Shown in pieces: positions 23,868-28,914 of a stretch of DNA of 32,927 nucleotides (its first letter is position 1; each line of letters opens with the position of its first letter). The notes beneath the pieces are model-generated. The model was not told the DNA's origin. It was given only the letters and a program-made list of their open reading frames with translations, and did not search any database. A program made the position numbers and the translations under genes. Origin of the DNA: a virus; the IMG/VR virus record IMGVR_UViG_3300024433_001174, positions 1 to 32,927 of that record; one strand, written 5' to 3'.

Positions 23868-24007
23868 GTTTAATTACCTCCAATCGAATTTTTACTAATC
23901 TACCACCAAAAGTGCTAATGTCCTAATCGTCACCGTTACGAATTTTACCCCTTTACTTATTAACACCTAACGTCGCATAATATACAGCTTGGGCAATAAT
24001 TCTGTAC
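23758..24007. promoter_or_regulatory. Cluster of GTAC-centred palindromes, candidate operators
   Basis: Short palindromes with a GTAC centre occur at 23758-23761 (in TTGTACGG), 23778-23785 (GTGTACAC), 23824-23829 (CGTACG), 23845-23856 (GTACAATTGTAC, 12 bp perfect) and 24004-24007 (CTGTACGG). They flank and lie within the 45-aa ORF. Upstream of the XRE gene they are natural sites for autoregulation. The stretch 23868-24024 contains no ORF with a usable start on either strand and presumably holds the - strand promoter; a TATTAT at about 23978-23983 (- strand) is a weak -10 candidate without a convincing -35. Confidence 0.45.
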
Positions 24008-24024
24008 GGATTAACTTGACATAA

Positions 24025-24378
24025 TTATTTTTCTTTCTTTTCCAGCTTAGATATTTGCATAAAGTTTTTTTTAGTGGCTGAATATAGGTAGATTAATGTT
24101 GCTAATGGAATTGATCCCCCAACTATTAAAACTATTAGATTAAAGGGTTTTTCCCAATGAGAAATAAATAATTCTTTATATTCTGTCATTTGAATTAAGG
24201 GTAAAAAGAGTAATAATATTATTGCAAATGTTATTAAAAATAATATAAATATCCATTGAATGTTTCTGTAAAGAGTAAATAGGCGGTCGGTAATCATACT
24301 AAATATTTTGAAAGTATCGTTAAATGTATCTTGGCAATTTTTGTCTACTGTTTTTAGTTTCTCTTCAAGTTTTGTCAT
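24025..24378 (-). CDS. Two-TM membrane protein with flanking coiled coil
   Basis: 117 aa. Residues ~1-38 are an amphipathic helix (MTKLEEKLKTVDKNCQDTFNDTFKIF). Two TM helices follow, at ~42-62 (IQWIFILFLITFAIILLLFLPLI) and ~78-98 (FNLIVLIVGGSIPLATLIYLYSA), then a short Lys/Glu-rich cytoplasmic tail. Inner-membrane proteins in prophage immunity regions can block superinfecting DNA or act as exclusion factors. No family is recognised. Its ATG overlaps the stop of the 46-aa gene upstream (ATGA), so the two are co-translated. Confidence 0.65.
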   Translation of the reverse strand: MTKLEEKLKTVDKNCQDTFNDTFKIFSMITDRLFTLYRNIQWIFILFLITFAIILLLFLPLIQMTEYKELFISHWEKPFNLIVLIVGGSIPLATLIYLYSATKKNFMQISKLEKKEK

Positions 24379-24515
24379 TTTTTTCTTTTCCTTTTAGGTA
24401 TTTTTATTCTTTCAACAACATGAGTATCTTTGTATTTTCGAGCTTTTTCTACGGTTGTAAATCGACCGGTTACGGCGCTTCTTCCTTTTAATATTGCCTT
24501 CCTTTTCTTTGCCAT
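24375..24515 (-). CDS. Small basic protein, 'AVTGRFT' type
   Basis: 46 aa, start ATG at 24515 with AAGGA upstream on the - strand; stop overlaps the next gene's ATG. The core SAVTGRFTTVEKARKYKDTHVVERIK resembles a widespread family of ~50-aa proteins with a 'TGRF-x-x-x-x-x-A' motif found in phages and proteobacteria. The C-terminus is Lys/Arg-rich, suggesting nucleic-acid contact. Function is unknown. Confidence 0.6.
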   Translation of the reverse strand: MAKKRKAILKGRSAVTGRFTTVEKARKYKDTHVVERIKIPKRKRKK

Positions 24516-24533
24516 TATTCCTTCCCCCTTTAT

Positions 24534-24944
24534 TTAATACTCAACATGATGCGTTAAATTCATGCTTGGTAAAGATTTTGTTTCGATATCTATATCAATC
24601 ACGCCATTAAATTTCTTTTTGCATCTATCATAATAAGCAGGGCAGAGCTTACAAGTAGCAGTTTTGCATACCCTTCGGTTACTATCATAGAGCATACATT
24701 CTAATGCCCAATGAAGATAATGGATTGTAATAGCATGATCGTTGACATAAACAAAAGCACCTTTCCATTGCCAAATACGAGCAAGCATTACACCAAGATC
24801 GGGGCATTTATCTTTGTTGTAAATAAAAACTATCTTTTTTTCTTCTTCTTTATATTCTGAGGCTGTATCTTTCCCGAACTCAATTACAGCATCATAGTTT
24901 TTAGATTTACTTGGATAAATTTCGACCTTAGCTTGCCAAGTCAT
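24534..24944 (-). CDS. Hypothetical Cys-rich protein
   Basis: 136 aa, predicted soluble. The N-terminal half is charged (FGKDTASEYKEEEKKIVFIYNKDK) and includes LARIWQWKGAFVYVN. The second half has ECMLYDSNRRVCKTATCKLCPAYYDRC, five Cys within ~27 residues, fitting a zinc or possibly iron-sulfur site. I recognise no family. It sits between the exported protein and the 46-aa gene in the - strand accessory block and starts right after the exported protein's stop, so it may share its promoter. Confidence 0.6.
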   Translation of the reverse strand: MTWQAKVEIYPSKSKNYDAVIEFGKDTASEYKEEEKKIVFIYNKDKCPDLGVMLARIWQWKGAFVYVNDHAITIHYLHWALECMLYDSNRRVCKTATCKLCPAYYDRCKKKFNGVIDIDIETKSLPSMNLTHHVEY

Positions 24945-25538
24945 TTATAAAGCCTTTTCTAGGTCTTTGTCTTCCTTTTTATCAACTTCTTTTGCAATTG
25001 GCCTATATCTATATATTAAAGTCCAAAGAGTTGCATCATTGTAGCTTTCAGGATCGGTGGATATAGAAATTCTGCCTGTGACATTATCATCCTTGAAATC
25101 AGTATAATGCCAAGCGGTTCCTTGCCCTAAAGCATAAGAAAATAATGAGTTAGATAAATAATCCGGGAAATGTTCGCTTCTTGTACATTCATACTTTTTG
25201 CTCAAAGCAGTAACAATTTGATTATATTCTGCTTTCGCCATTTTCCCATATGGATCATTGGGGTTATCTTTACTTGTAACTACGATTCCCCATAAACGGT
25301 TTTCATTAAAAAACACAAAAGATGAAGATACTTCGGAAAGAGGAAAAGAATATTTTTCTACTTTATACATAATACTTTTTGTTTCTTTTAATTCAGCTCT
25401 ATGTGTTAATTTACATATTTTAGATACTTCTGCATGAGAGGCTCCAAATGTAAAACCTAATGCCTTTACAGGCTCAGTTTCAGCAAGTGCAGGGCTAGCG
25501 ATAAACAACAACATCAATCCGATTAATAGTTTTTTCAT
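24945..25538 (-). CDS. Exported protein, likely lysogenic-conversion (moron) gene
   Basis: 197 aa with a clear sec signal peptide: MKKLLIGLMLLFIASPALA, cleavage after ALA (residue 19). The mature part starts ETEPVKALGFTFGAS and is a mixed alpha/beta domain with two Cys (about residues 42 and 117) that could form a disulfide in the periplasm, then a Lys/Glu-rich tail. No lipobox is seen, so it should be soluble periplasmic or secreted. It is read from the lysogeny strand and has its own candidate promoter, the hallmark of a gene expressed from the prophage. GGAAGGA precedes the ATG. Confidence 0.72.
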   Translation of the reverse strand: MKKLLIGLMLLFIASPALAETEPVKALGFTFGASHAEVSKICKLTHRAELKETKSIMYKVEKYSFPLSEVSSSFVFFNENRLWGIVVTSKDNPNDPYGKMAKAEYNQIVTALSKKYECTRSEHFPDYLSNSLFSYALGQGTAWHYTDFKDDNVTGRISISTDPESYNDATLWTLIYRYRPIAKEVDKKEDKDLEKAL

Positions 25539-25555
25539 GTTTTTATCCTTCCATT

Positions 25556-25583
25556 ATTATATATGGTTGCGAAACTCGTCCAA
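25556..25583 (-). promoter_or_regulatory. Candidate promoter of exported-protein gene
   Basis: On the - strand TTGGAC (25583-25578) and TATAAT (25561-25556) are separated by 16 bases. The -10 is perfect, the -35 weak. It lies between the CI-like gene and the exported-protein gene, 18 bases before that ATG, so initiation would give a very short leader. This fits a separately expressed prophage cargo gene. Confidence 0.5.
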
Positions 25584-25606
25584 CCGGGGCAGGGGAATTG
25601 AACGAA

Positions 25607-26281
25607 TTACTCAACCATGTTTAATTGAGCTACTACTTGTCCGATAATTGTTACACCGGAACCACAAGGAATATCCTTGAACTTACGATTATCGGATTTT
25701 AGTATGTAACCTTTTTTGGTTTTAACCAGTCTTTTGAGTACGGCATCTTCATCATGGTTTATTCTAGCCACAATTACCTTGCCGACTAAATCTTTATAGT
25801 CTTCATGGACACGGACGTAAATTAATTCGCCGTTTTTTAATGTGGGTTCCATAGATGACCCATCTACGACGAGTGCAAAGGCTTTGCCTTTTTTGAGTTT
25901 GTACATTTTTGCCACCTCGTCTGGTATTGGTATCCAGTCGAGTATCTCGTCATAGATTCCTTTTTCTACCCCAGCGGAGCATGATCCCAATAGGGGAATA
26001 TGTAGTGATTTGCTGGTAAGTGTGGCGGGGCGGATATTAGCAGGGAGCGTATCTAATAAAAGATTTAATTTTTTTTGTACTTTAATTCCAATTAAATCTT
26101 TTAAAGAAAGTTTAGAGATATGAGCAAATTTTGTTAAAAGTTTTTCCCCAGCTTGTCTTTTTCCCTGTTCAATCATTGCGACAGTATTATCTCTGACTTT
26201 TAATTTAGCTGCTAACTCAGTCTGAGTAAGCCCATTTTCTTTTCTATATTTTTTAAATATTTCAGCAATATTGTTTTTCAT
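25607..26281 (-). CDS. CI/LexA-type self-cleaving phage repressor
   Basis: 224 aa. Residues ~6-64 are an XRE helix-turn-helix (GLTQTELAAKLKVRDNTVAMIEQGKRQ). The C-terminal half is an S24 peptidase domain with the Ala103-Gly104 cleavage site in GSCSAGVEKG, nucleophile Ser142 in DGSSMEP and Lys182 in DEDAVLKRL. RecA-DNA filaments from DNA damage would trigger self-cleavage and induction. It lies on the - strand behind a promoter that overlaps the rightward early promoter, the usual lysogeny switch. Gene order and the Ser/Lys dyad make the call firm. Confidence 0.93.
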   Translation of the reverse strand: MKNNIAEIFKKYRKENGLTQTELAAKLKVRDNTVAMIEQGKRQAGEKLLTKFAHISKLSLKDLIGIKVQKKLNLLLDTLPANIRPATLTSKSLHIPLLGSCSAGVEKGIYDEILDWIPIPDEVAKMYKLKKGKAFALVVDGSSMEPTLKNGELIYVRVHEDYKDLVGKVIVARINHDEDAVLKRLVKTKKGYILKSDNRKFKDIPCGSGVTIIGQVVAQLNMVE

Positions 26282-26309
26282 AAAGCCCTCAAAAAAACCT
26301 TAAAAATAC

Positions 26310-26338
26310 TTGACGCCTATACCAATTATATGTATACT
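26310..26338 (+). promoter_or_regulatory. Rightward early promoter (PR-like)
   Basis: TTGACG (26310-26315) and TATACT (26333-26338) are spaced by 17 bases, with TG just before the -10. This is the best sigma-70 promoter in the window. It would direct rightward transcription into the early genes across an unusually long (~640-base) leader that also runs antisense to the small - strand gene at 26461-26616. Confidence 0.7.
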
Positions 26339-26354
26339 TATTTTCGGTAATCAA
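26325..26354 (-). promoter_or_regulatory. Leftward repressor promoter (PRM-like)
   Basis: On the - strand TTGATT (26354-26349) and TATAAT (26330-26325) are spaced by 18 bases. It overlaps the rightward promoter almost completely, so repressor or polymerase binding at one blocks the other. A GCCTATA (26315-26321) and its inverted copy TATAGGC (26384-26390), plus TTATAGTATCC at 26362-26372, may be operator half-sites. Confidence 0.6.
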
Positions 26355-26460
26355 TATTTTGTTATAGTATCCAAAGTTTTTTTTATAGGCTGAGTTAGAG
26401 CCTAGAACCTTGAAAAATTGAATTGAAAACTGGCAGGAAGGGGATTTATTCACTTTTTAC

Positions 26461-26616
26461 TTAAATAAAGAAGTGAAAAACTTTACCCTTAGTGGGAAAG
26501 ATTTTCTTACCATTACGTATTATGTAACGGCAAAATATTTCAATTCCCTTTTTAGGGCTTGAATCCTTTTTAGCTCTTTTATTAGAACTAGAAGAATTCT
26601 GCTTACTGTCGGCCAT
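26461..26616 (-). CDS. Small basic hypothetical protein
   Basis: 51 aa, starting at the ATG at 26616, which has a strong AAAGGAGGT on the - strand; a longer frame reaching 26745 lacks such a site. The N-terminus is Ser/Lys-rich and probably disordered (MADSKQNSSSSNKRAKKDSS) and the C-terminus has a FCRYIIRNGKKIFP strand pair seen in a widespread small-protein family of unknown role. It is transcribed opposite to the PR-like transcript crossing it. Confidence 0.6.
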   Translation of the reverse strand: MADSKQNSSSSNKRAKKDSSPKKGIEIFCRYIIRNGKKIFPTKGKVFHFFI

Positions 26617-26694
26617 CTTAAACACCTCCTTTCGTATGGATTTAACCGCCAACTCTTCCCCCCGAACTATATTTTTATAGATCGGAGGGGGTTG

Positions 26695-26724
26695 ACAATA
26701 GATAAATCCTGAAAGAAGGGTCAA
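26695..26724 (-). promoter_or_regulatory. Candidate promoter for the 51-aa gene
   Basis: On the - strand TTGACC (26724-26719) and TATTGT (26700-26695) are separated by 18 bases, about 80 bases upstream of the ATG at 26616. The complementary strand has a TTGACA at 26692-26697 but no matching -10, so only the leftward reading is proposed. The stretch 26725-26786 shows no other feature. Confidence 0.4.
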
Positions 26725-26786
26725 ATGGCCGGCGTTTACCCACAACCCACCAGATTTTTATTCATTTTTCAAAGATCAAATTCGGA

Positions 26787-26865
26787 GAGTCCGGTATGAA
26801 AATCAATAATTCAACTAAACTTAATCACCTCGGGGAAGATTCCTATACCGGACTCCACCCGAGGT
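26787..26865 (+). promoter_or_regulatory. Early leader with two overlapping hairpins, candidate attenuator
   Basis: GAGTCCGGTAT (26787-26797) pairs perfectly with ATACCGGACTC (26845-26855). ACCTCGGG (26827-26834) pairs perfectly with CCCGAGGT (26858-26865), which is followed by TTTATTTTA, a rho-independent terminator shape. Each pairing puts one arm of the other in its loop, so they either exclude each other or make a pseudoknot. The first stem also covers the ATG of the leader ORF at 26796. This fits control of rightward early transcription by termination and antitermination. Confidence 0.5.
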
Positions 26866-26987
26866 TTTATTTTACTAGAGGGGGTGTGGTTATACAAGGT
26901 GCTATTTCAATATTTTTTTGCCCTCAGTATCACCATAGATCACCACACCATAACCATATATCACCAGAAGGGAGGTTTTTCGCATGA
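26796..26987 (+). CDS. Possible 63-aa leader ORF
   Basis: An open frame from ATG 26796, with GGAG eight bases upstream, to TGA 26985-26987, which overlaps the next ATG (ATGA). It covers both hairpins, the terminator-like stem and the ATCACCA repeats, and its product (rich in His and Pro near the end) looks like no normal protein. The ATG lies inside a stem. It may be a translated leader coupling ribosome movement to termination and to the downstream regulator, or it may be non-coding sequence that happens to be open. Confidence 0.3.
   Translation: MKINNSTKLNHLGEDSYTGLHPRFYFTRGGVVIQGAISIFFCPQYHHRSPHHNHISPEGRFFA
26929..26970 (+). repeat. Four ATCACCA-type repeats at one-turn spacing
   Basis: ATCACCATAG (26929-26938), ATCACCACACC (26939-26949), ATAACCATAT (26950-26959) and ATCACCAGAAG (26960-26970) follow each other at 10-11-bp spacing, so one helix face carries all copies. 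They lie just before the GGGAGG ribosome site of the CII-like gene. GGTGTGGT at 26883-26890 is complementary to ACCACACC at 26942-26949. They could be a multimeric operator or an RNA structure; too short for CRISPR. Confidence 0.45.
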
Positions 26988-27352
26988 CAGAGGAAAATAT
27001 TCAGCTAAATCTAGTATTTGAGAAACCCGCCCATGAAACCATTAAAGAGGCAATTATAGCAGCGGTATCTAATAGTGGAATGTCGCAAAGAGCGGTAGCT
27101 GCCGAATTAGACTACAGCCCTCAAGAGTTTCATCGTATTTTAAGCTCAGAAGAGTATCGATACTTCCCGGTAGAGAAACTACCCAAATTATTGGAGATTA
27201 CCGGAGATTATACCCCGCTATATTGGCTAGTTAATAAATTCCTAATGCCCTTACAGGACGCACGAGAGCAACAATTCCAAGAGTTTCTAAAGGCTATGCC
27301 AAAGATCGAGAAGTTATTAAAGACCATTAAAAAAGGAAAGGGGGTGGGCTAA
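26984..27352 (+). CDS. CII/CP76-like phage regulatory protein
   Basis: 122 aa. The helix-turn-helix GMSQRAVAAELDYSPQEFHRILSS is at residues ~32-55, followed by FPVEKLPKLLEITGDYTPLYWLVNKF, which matches the CII/CP76 family pattern closely ('PLYWL-x-x-x-F'). These proteins act early, often deciding lysogeny by activating repressor or integrase promoters. The C-terminus is helical and basic (PKIEKLLKTIKKGKG). Strong GGGAGG upstream. It is the first clear gene of the rightward early operon and overlaps the next ATG. Confidence 0.75.
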   Translation: MTEENIQLNLVFEKPAHETIKEAIIAAVSNSGMSQRAVAAELDYSPQEFHRILSSEEYRYFPVEKLPKLLEITGDYTPLYWLVNKFLMPLQDAREQQFQEFLKAMPKIEKLLKTIKKGKGVG

Positions 27353-27444
27353 TGAAGAAGATAGCATTTTTTTGTAAGGCTAGAGATTTGAAGACGAGGC
27401 TCGCTGAAATTATTAAAGGATCGGAGGCAAAACAATGGGCGTAA
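27352..27444 (+). CDS. 30-aa small ORF
   Basis: Starts inside the CII-like stop (TAATG) with GGGGGTGGG upstream and gives MKKIAFFCKARDLKTRLAE and a short tail. Amphipathic and basic. The strong ribosome site and coupling on both sides favour real translation, but no function can be assigned. Confidence 0.45.
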   Translation: MKKIAFFCKARDLKTRLAEIIKGSEAKQWA

Positions 27445-27575
27445 TGAAAAAGATTTATACAGATTTGAACGAGTGGAGATATGACACAGCAATTGGGATG
27501 GCTACGGAGCAGGCAGAAATGGATACAGAGGAAGAGAACGTACAAAAGAATATTAAGTTTTTGTTGACTAAATAA
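27435..27575 (+). CDS. 46-aa acidic hypothetical protein
   Basis: ATG at 27435 with GGAGG seven bases upstream; it overlaps the previous ORF by 10 bases. The product (begins MGVMKKIYTDLNEWRYDTA) is helical with an acidic middle (EMDTEEENVQK). Possible small anti-host or regulator protein; unknown. Confidence 0.5.
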   Translation: MGVMKKIYTDLNEWRYDTAIGMATEQAEMDTEEENVQKNIKFLLTK

Positions 27576-27579
27576 ACAT

Positions 27580-27617
27580 TGAGAAGCTGGCCTATTAAGA
27601 CCAGAGCCAGCCTCTCA
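27580..27617 (+). other. Intergenic hairpin A in early operon
   Basis: TGAGA-A-GCTGGC (27580-27591) pairs with GCCAGC-C-TCTCA (27606-27617): a 6-bp and a 5-bp stem around one mismatch, 14-base loop. No U tract follows; the next ribosome site comes right after, so it is not a simple terminator. It resembles hairpin B at 28243-28293 in its GCTGG/CCAGC stem. Confidence 0.55.
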
Positions 27618-27631
27618 GGGGAGATTATAAC

Positions 27632-27904
27632 ATGAGAAATAAAAATTATGACCATATTCATTTTTGCGGAAAGTGTGGAGCAGAAGTAGAAAATCTTTAT
27701 GACAGTGCGTATGTGGCTGTAGTTTTCATGCCGGCCATGTTTAAAGATGTTGATAAAAAAAGCTATACGATTTGTGAGAAATGTTGGAAAGAAAGTATAG
27801 GTAAATTGAAATATGCAATGGAAGATGAGCCACAAACTGCAATCGTAAATGAAAATCAACTCAAGCTATTTAAAAAACGAGAGGGGGTGAAATGCAATGT
27901 CTAA
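27632..27904 (+). CDS. Zinc-binding hypothetical protein
   Basis: 90 aa with C-G-K-C at residues 12-15 and C-E-K-C at about 48-51, giving a four-Cys zinc site around a short beta/helix core (YVAVVFMPAMFKDVDKKSYTI). The C-terminus carries a KLFKKREGVKCNV tail. GGGGAG precedes the ATG. It overlaps the following gene by 8 bases. Possibly a nucleic-acid or protein adaptor in the replication block; no family recognised. Confidence 0.6.
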   Translation: MRNKNYDHIHFCGKCGAEVENLYDSAYVAVVFMPAMFKDVDKKSYTICEKCWKESIGKLKYAMEDEPQTAIVNENQLKLFKKREGVKCNV

Positions 27905-28235
27905 AGTCTTATCCAAAGAAGAAATGCTCGAATTAGGAGATAAATCATCACAATATTTGAAACTTATCGATAATGAGCCTCAAGAGCTTACCTATATGGG
28001 ATGCCTAGGGCAATTTGACGGTATGTATAACGGCAATCCTCAATTGAATAAAGATGGTTCTCCTAGAAAAGTATTTAGGTATAAGTTTTTAAGCTCTTAC
28101 GGTACTGAGAAAATTTACGATAACGGGAAATTAAATCTATTCGATGAGTTTTCAAAGCTAGAACCTAATACAAAGATTAAGTTAACTAAATGGAAAGATG
28201 CAGGAAAGAATAAGTTTAAGGTGGAAATAATATAA
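27897..28235 (+). CDS. OB-fold-like protein, candidate ssDNA-binding protein
   Basis: 112 aa. After a helix (KEEMLELGDKSSQYL) the rest reads as five strands: ELTYMGCLGQFDGMY, KVFRYKFLSSYGTEKIYDN, and TKIKLTKWKDAGKNKFKVEII, with the glycine and aromatic spacing of a small OB fold. The same shape occurs in small phage SSB-like proteins from replication modules. GGGGGTG precedes the ATG. This is a fold guess from pattern; no direct DNA-binding motif can be named. Confidence 0.5.
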   Translation: MSKVLSKEEMLELGDKSSQYLKLIDNEPQELTYMGCLGQFDGMYNGNPQLNKDGSPRKVFRYKFLSSYGTEKIYDNGKLNLFDEFSKLEPNTKIKLTKWKDAGKNKFKVEII

Positions 28236-28242
28236 ATACATA

Positions 28243-28293
28243 GGGGCTGGTAGCAAGATTTTTTAATCACTTTCTTTAATCCCTACCAGCCCC
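28243..28293 (+). other. Intergenic hairpin B in early operon
   Basis: GGGGCTGGTAG (28243-28253) and CTACCAGCCCC (28283-28293) pair perfectly over 11 bp around a 29-base T-rich loop. It lies in the 68-base gap before the 108-aa gene and ends just before its AAAAAGG ribosome site. No U tract follows on either strand. Suggests RNA processing, protein binding or anti-termination rather than termination. Confidence 0.6.
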
Positions 28294-28309
28294 GAGAAAA
28301 AGGTTGCCG

Positions 28310-28636
28310 GTGGAATACAGACTAGATTATTTAAAATTATGGGGAAAGTTTTATAACCAAAACCCTAACATGTTATGGGTAACAAAATGGAAAACTAGAC
28401 TTTGTGCATTTATAAAACAGTATTTCGATTTTGTACTTAATACCGATGAGGGAGGGCTTAATGGTTGGGTAGGAGTATTTAATAAACTCCCCGATTTTGA
28501 AACTCTTCGCAGATCAGATCAAGAATACCGCAAGAAAAATAGTCAATTATTCCCCGAAAGCTCAAAACGAACATGGCGTAATCAAGCGACTTTATGGAAA
28601 AAGCCAGATGACAGAAAGGCGAGGTTTGAAGGATGA
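28310..28636 (+). CDS. Hypothetical protein of the replication block
   Basis: 108 aa from the GTG at 28310, which has AAAAAGG six bases upstream; a TTG at 28304 is too close to that site. Aromatic and basic, with YLKLWGKFYNQNPNMLWVTKWKTRL and a Trp near the end (RTWRNQATLWKKP). No known motif. It overlaps the HNH gene (ATGA). Confidence 0.6.
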   Translation: MEYRLDYLKLWGKFYNQNPNMLWVTKWKTRLCAFIKQYFDFVLNTDEGGLNGWVGVFNKLPDFETLRRSDQEYRKKNSQLFPESSKRTWRNQATLWKKPDDRKARFEG

Positions 28637-28914
28637 AATATAAGAAAAAAAATATTCCATATAAATTGAGATTAGCTGTTGCTCAAAGAGATAAAGGTAT
28701 TTGCCAGCATTGTGGAATACAGGGTAATTTTGAAAGTGGATTTGTTTATCATCCAACAAACACTTATATGATTAATTGGTCAAAAGATAATAAAGAATCT
28801 TTTGAAGTCGATCATATAATGCCGGAATATCTTGGCGGGAAAACTACTTTAAATAACCTTCAATTATTATGCAAATCATGTAATGCAGCAAAGGGGGCAA
28901 AATATGCGGGGTAG
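28633..28914 (+). CDS. HNH endonuclease
   Basis: 93 aa. A first zinc pair C24-Q-H-C27 is followed by FEVDHIMPEYLGGKTTLNNLQLLCKSCNAAKG, containing the DH of the catalytic core, the Asn of HNH and the second C-x2-C. A complete compact HNH. Phage HNH enzymes often help terminase at packaging; this one instead sits in the early replication block, so it may nick DNA for replication or recombination. Overlaps the genes on both sides. Confidence 0.88.
   Translation: MKYKKKNIPYKLRLAVAQRDKGICQHCGIQGNFESGFVYHPTNTYMINWSKDNKESFEVDHIMPEYLGGKTTLNNLQLLCKSCNAAKGAKYAG

Noticed and set aside
25580-25603. tRNA T-arm-like sequence (GTTCAATTCC on the - strand), possible attachment core
   Set aside because: The 5' half of the T stem does not pair and no acceptor or anticodon arm exists. 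Without an integrase nearby the resemblance is too weak to call an attachment site.
26692-26697. TTGACA on the + strand as an early promoter
   Set aside because: No acceptable -10 at 16-18 bases; the - strand reading of the same area is better.
26461-26745. Longer 94-aa reading of the small - strand gene
   Set aside because: The upstream start has no ribosome site, while the inner ATG at 26616 has a strong AAAGGAGGT; the extra N-terminus covers the promoter region.
26929-26970. Short repeats considered as a CRISPR array
   Set aside because: Repeat units are 7-11 bases with no spacers and no cas genes.
27455-27859. 134-codon - strand open frame across early small genes
   Set aside because: Opposes three + strand genes with good ribosome sites; product is Phe/Ile-rich without a membrane pattern typical of real proteins.
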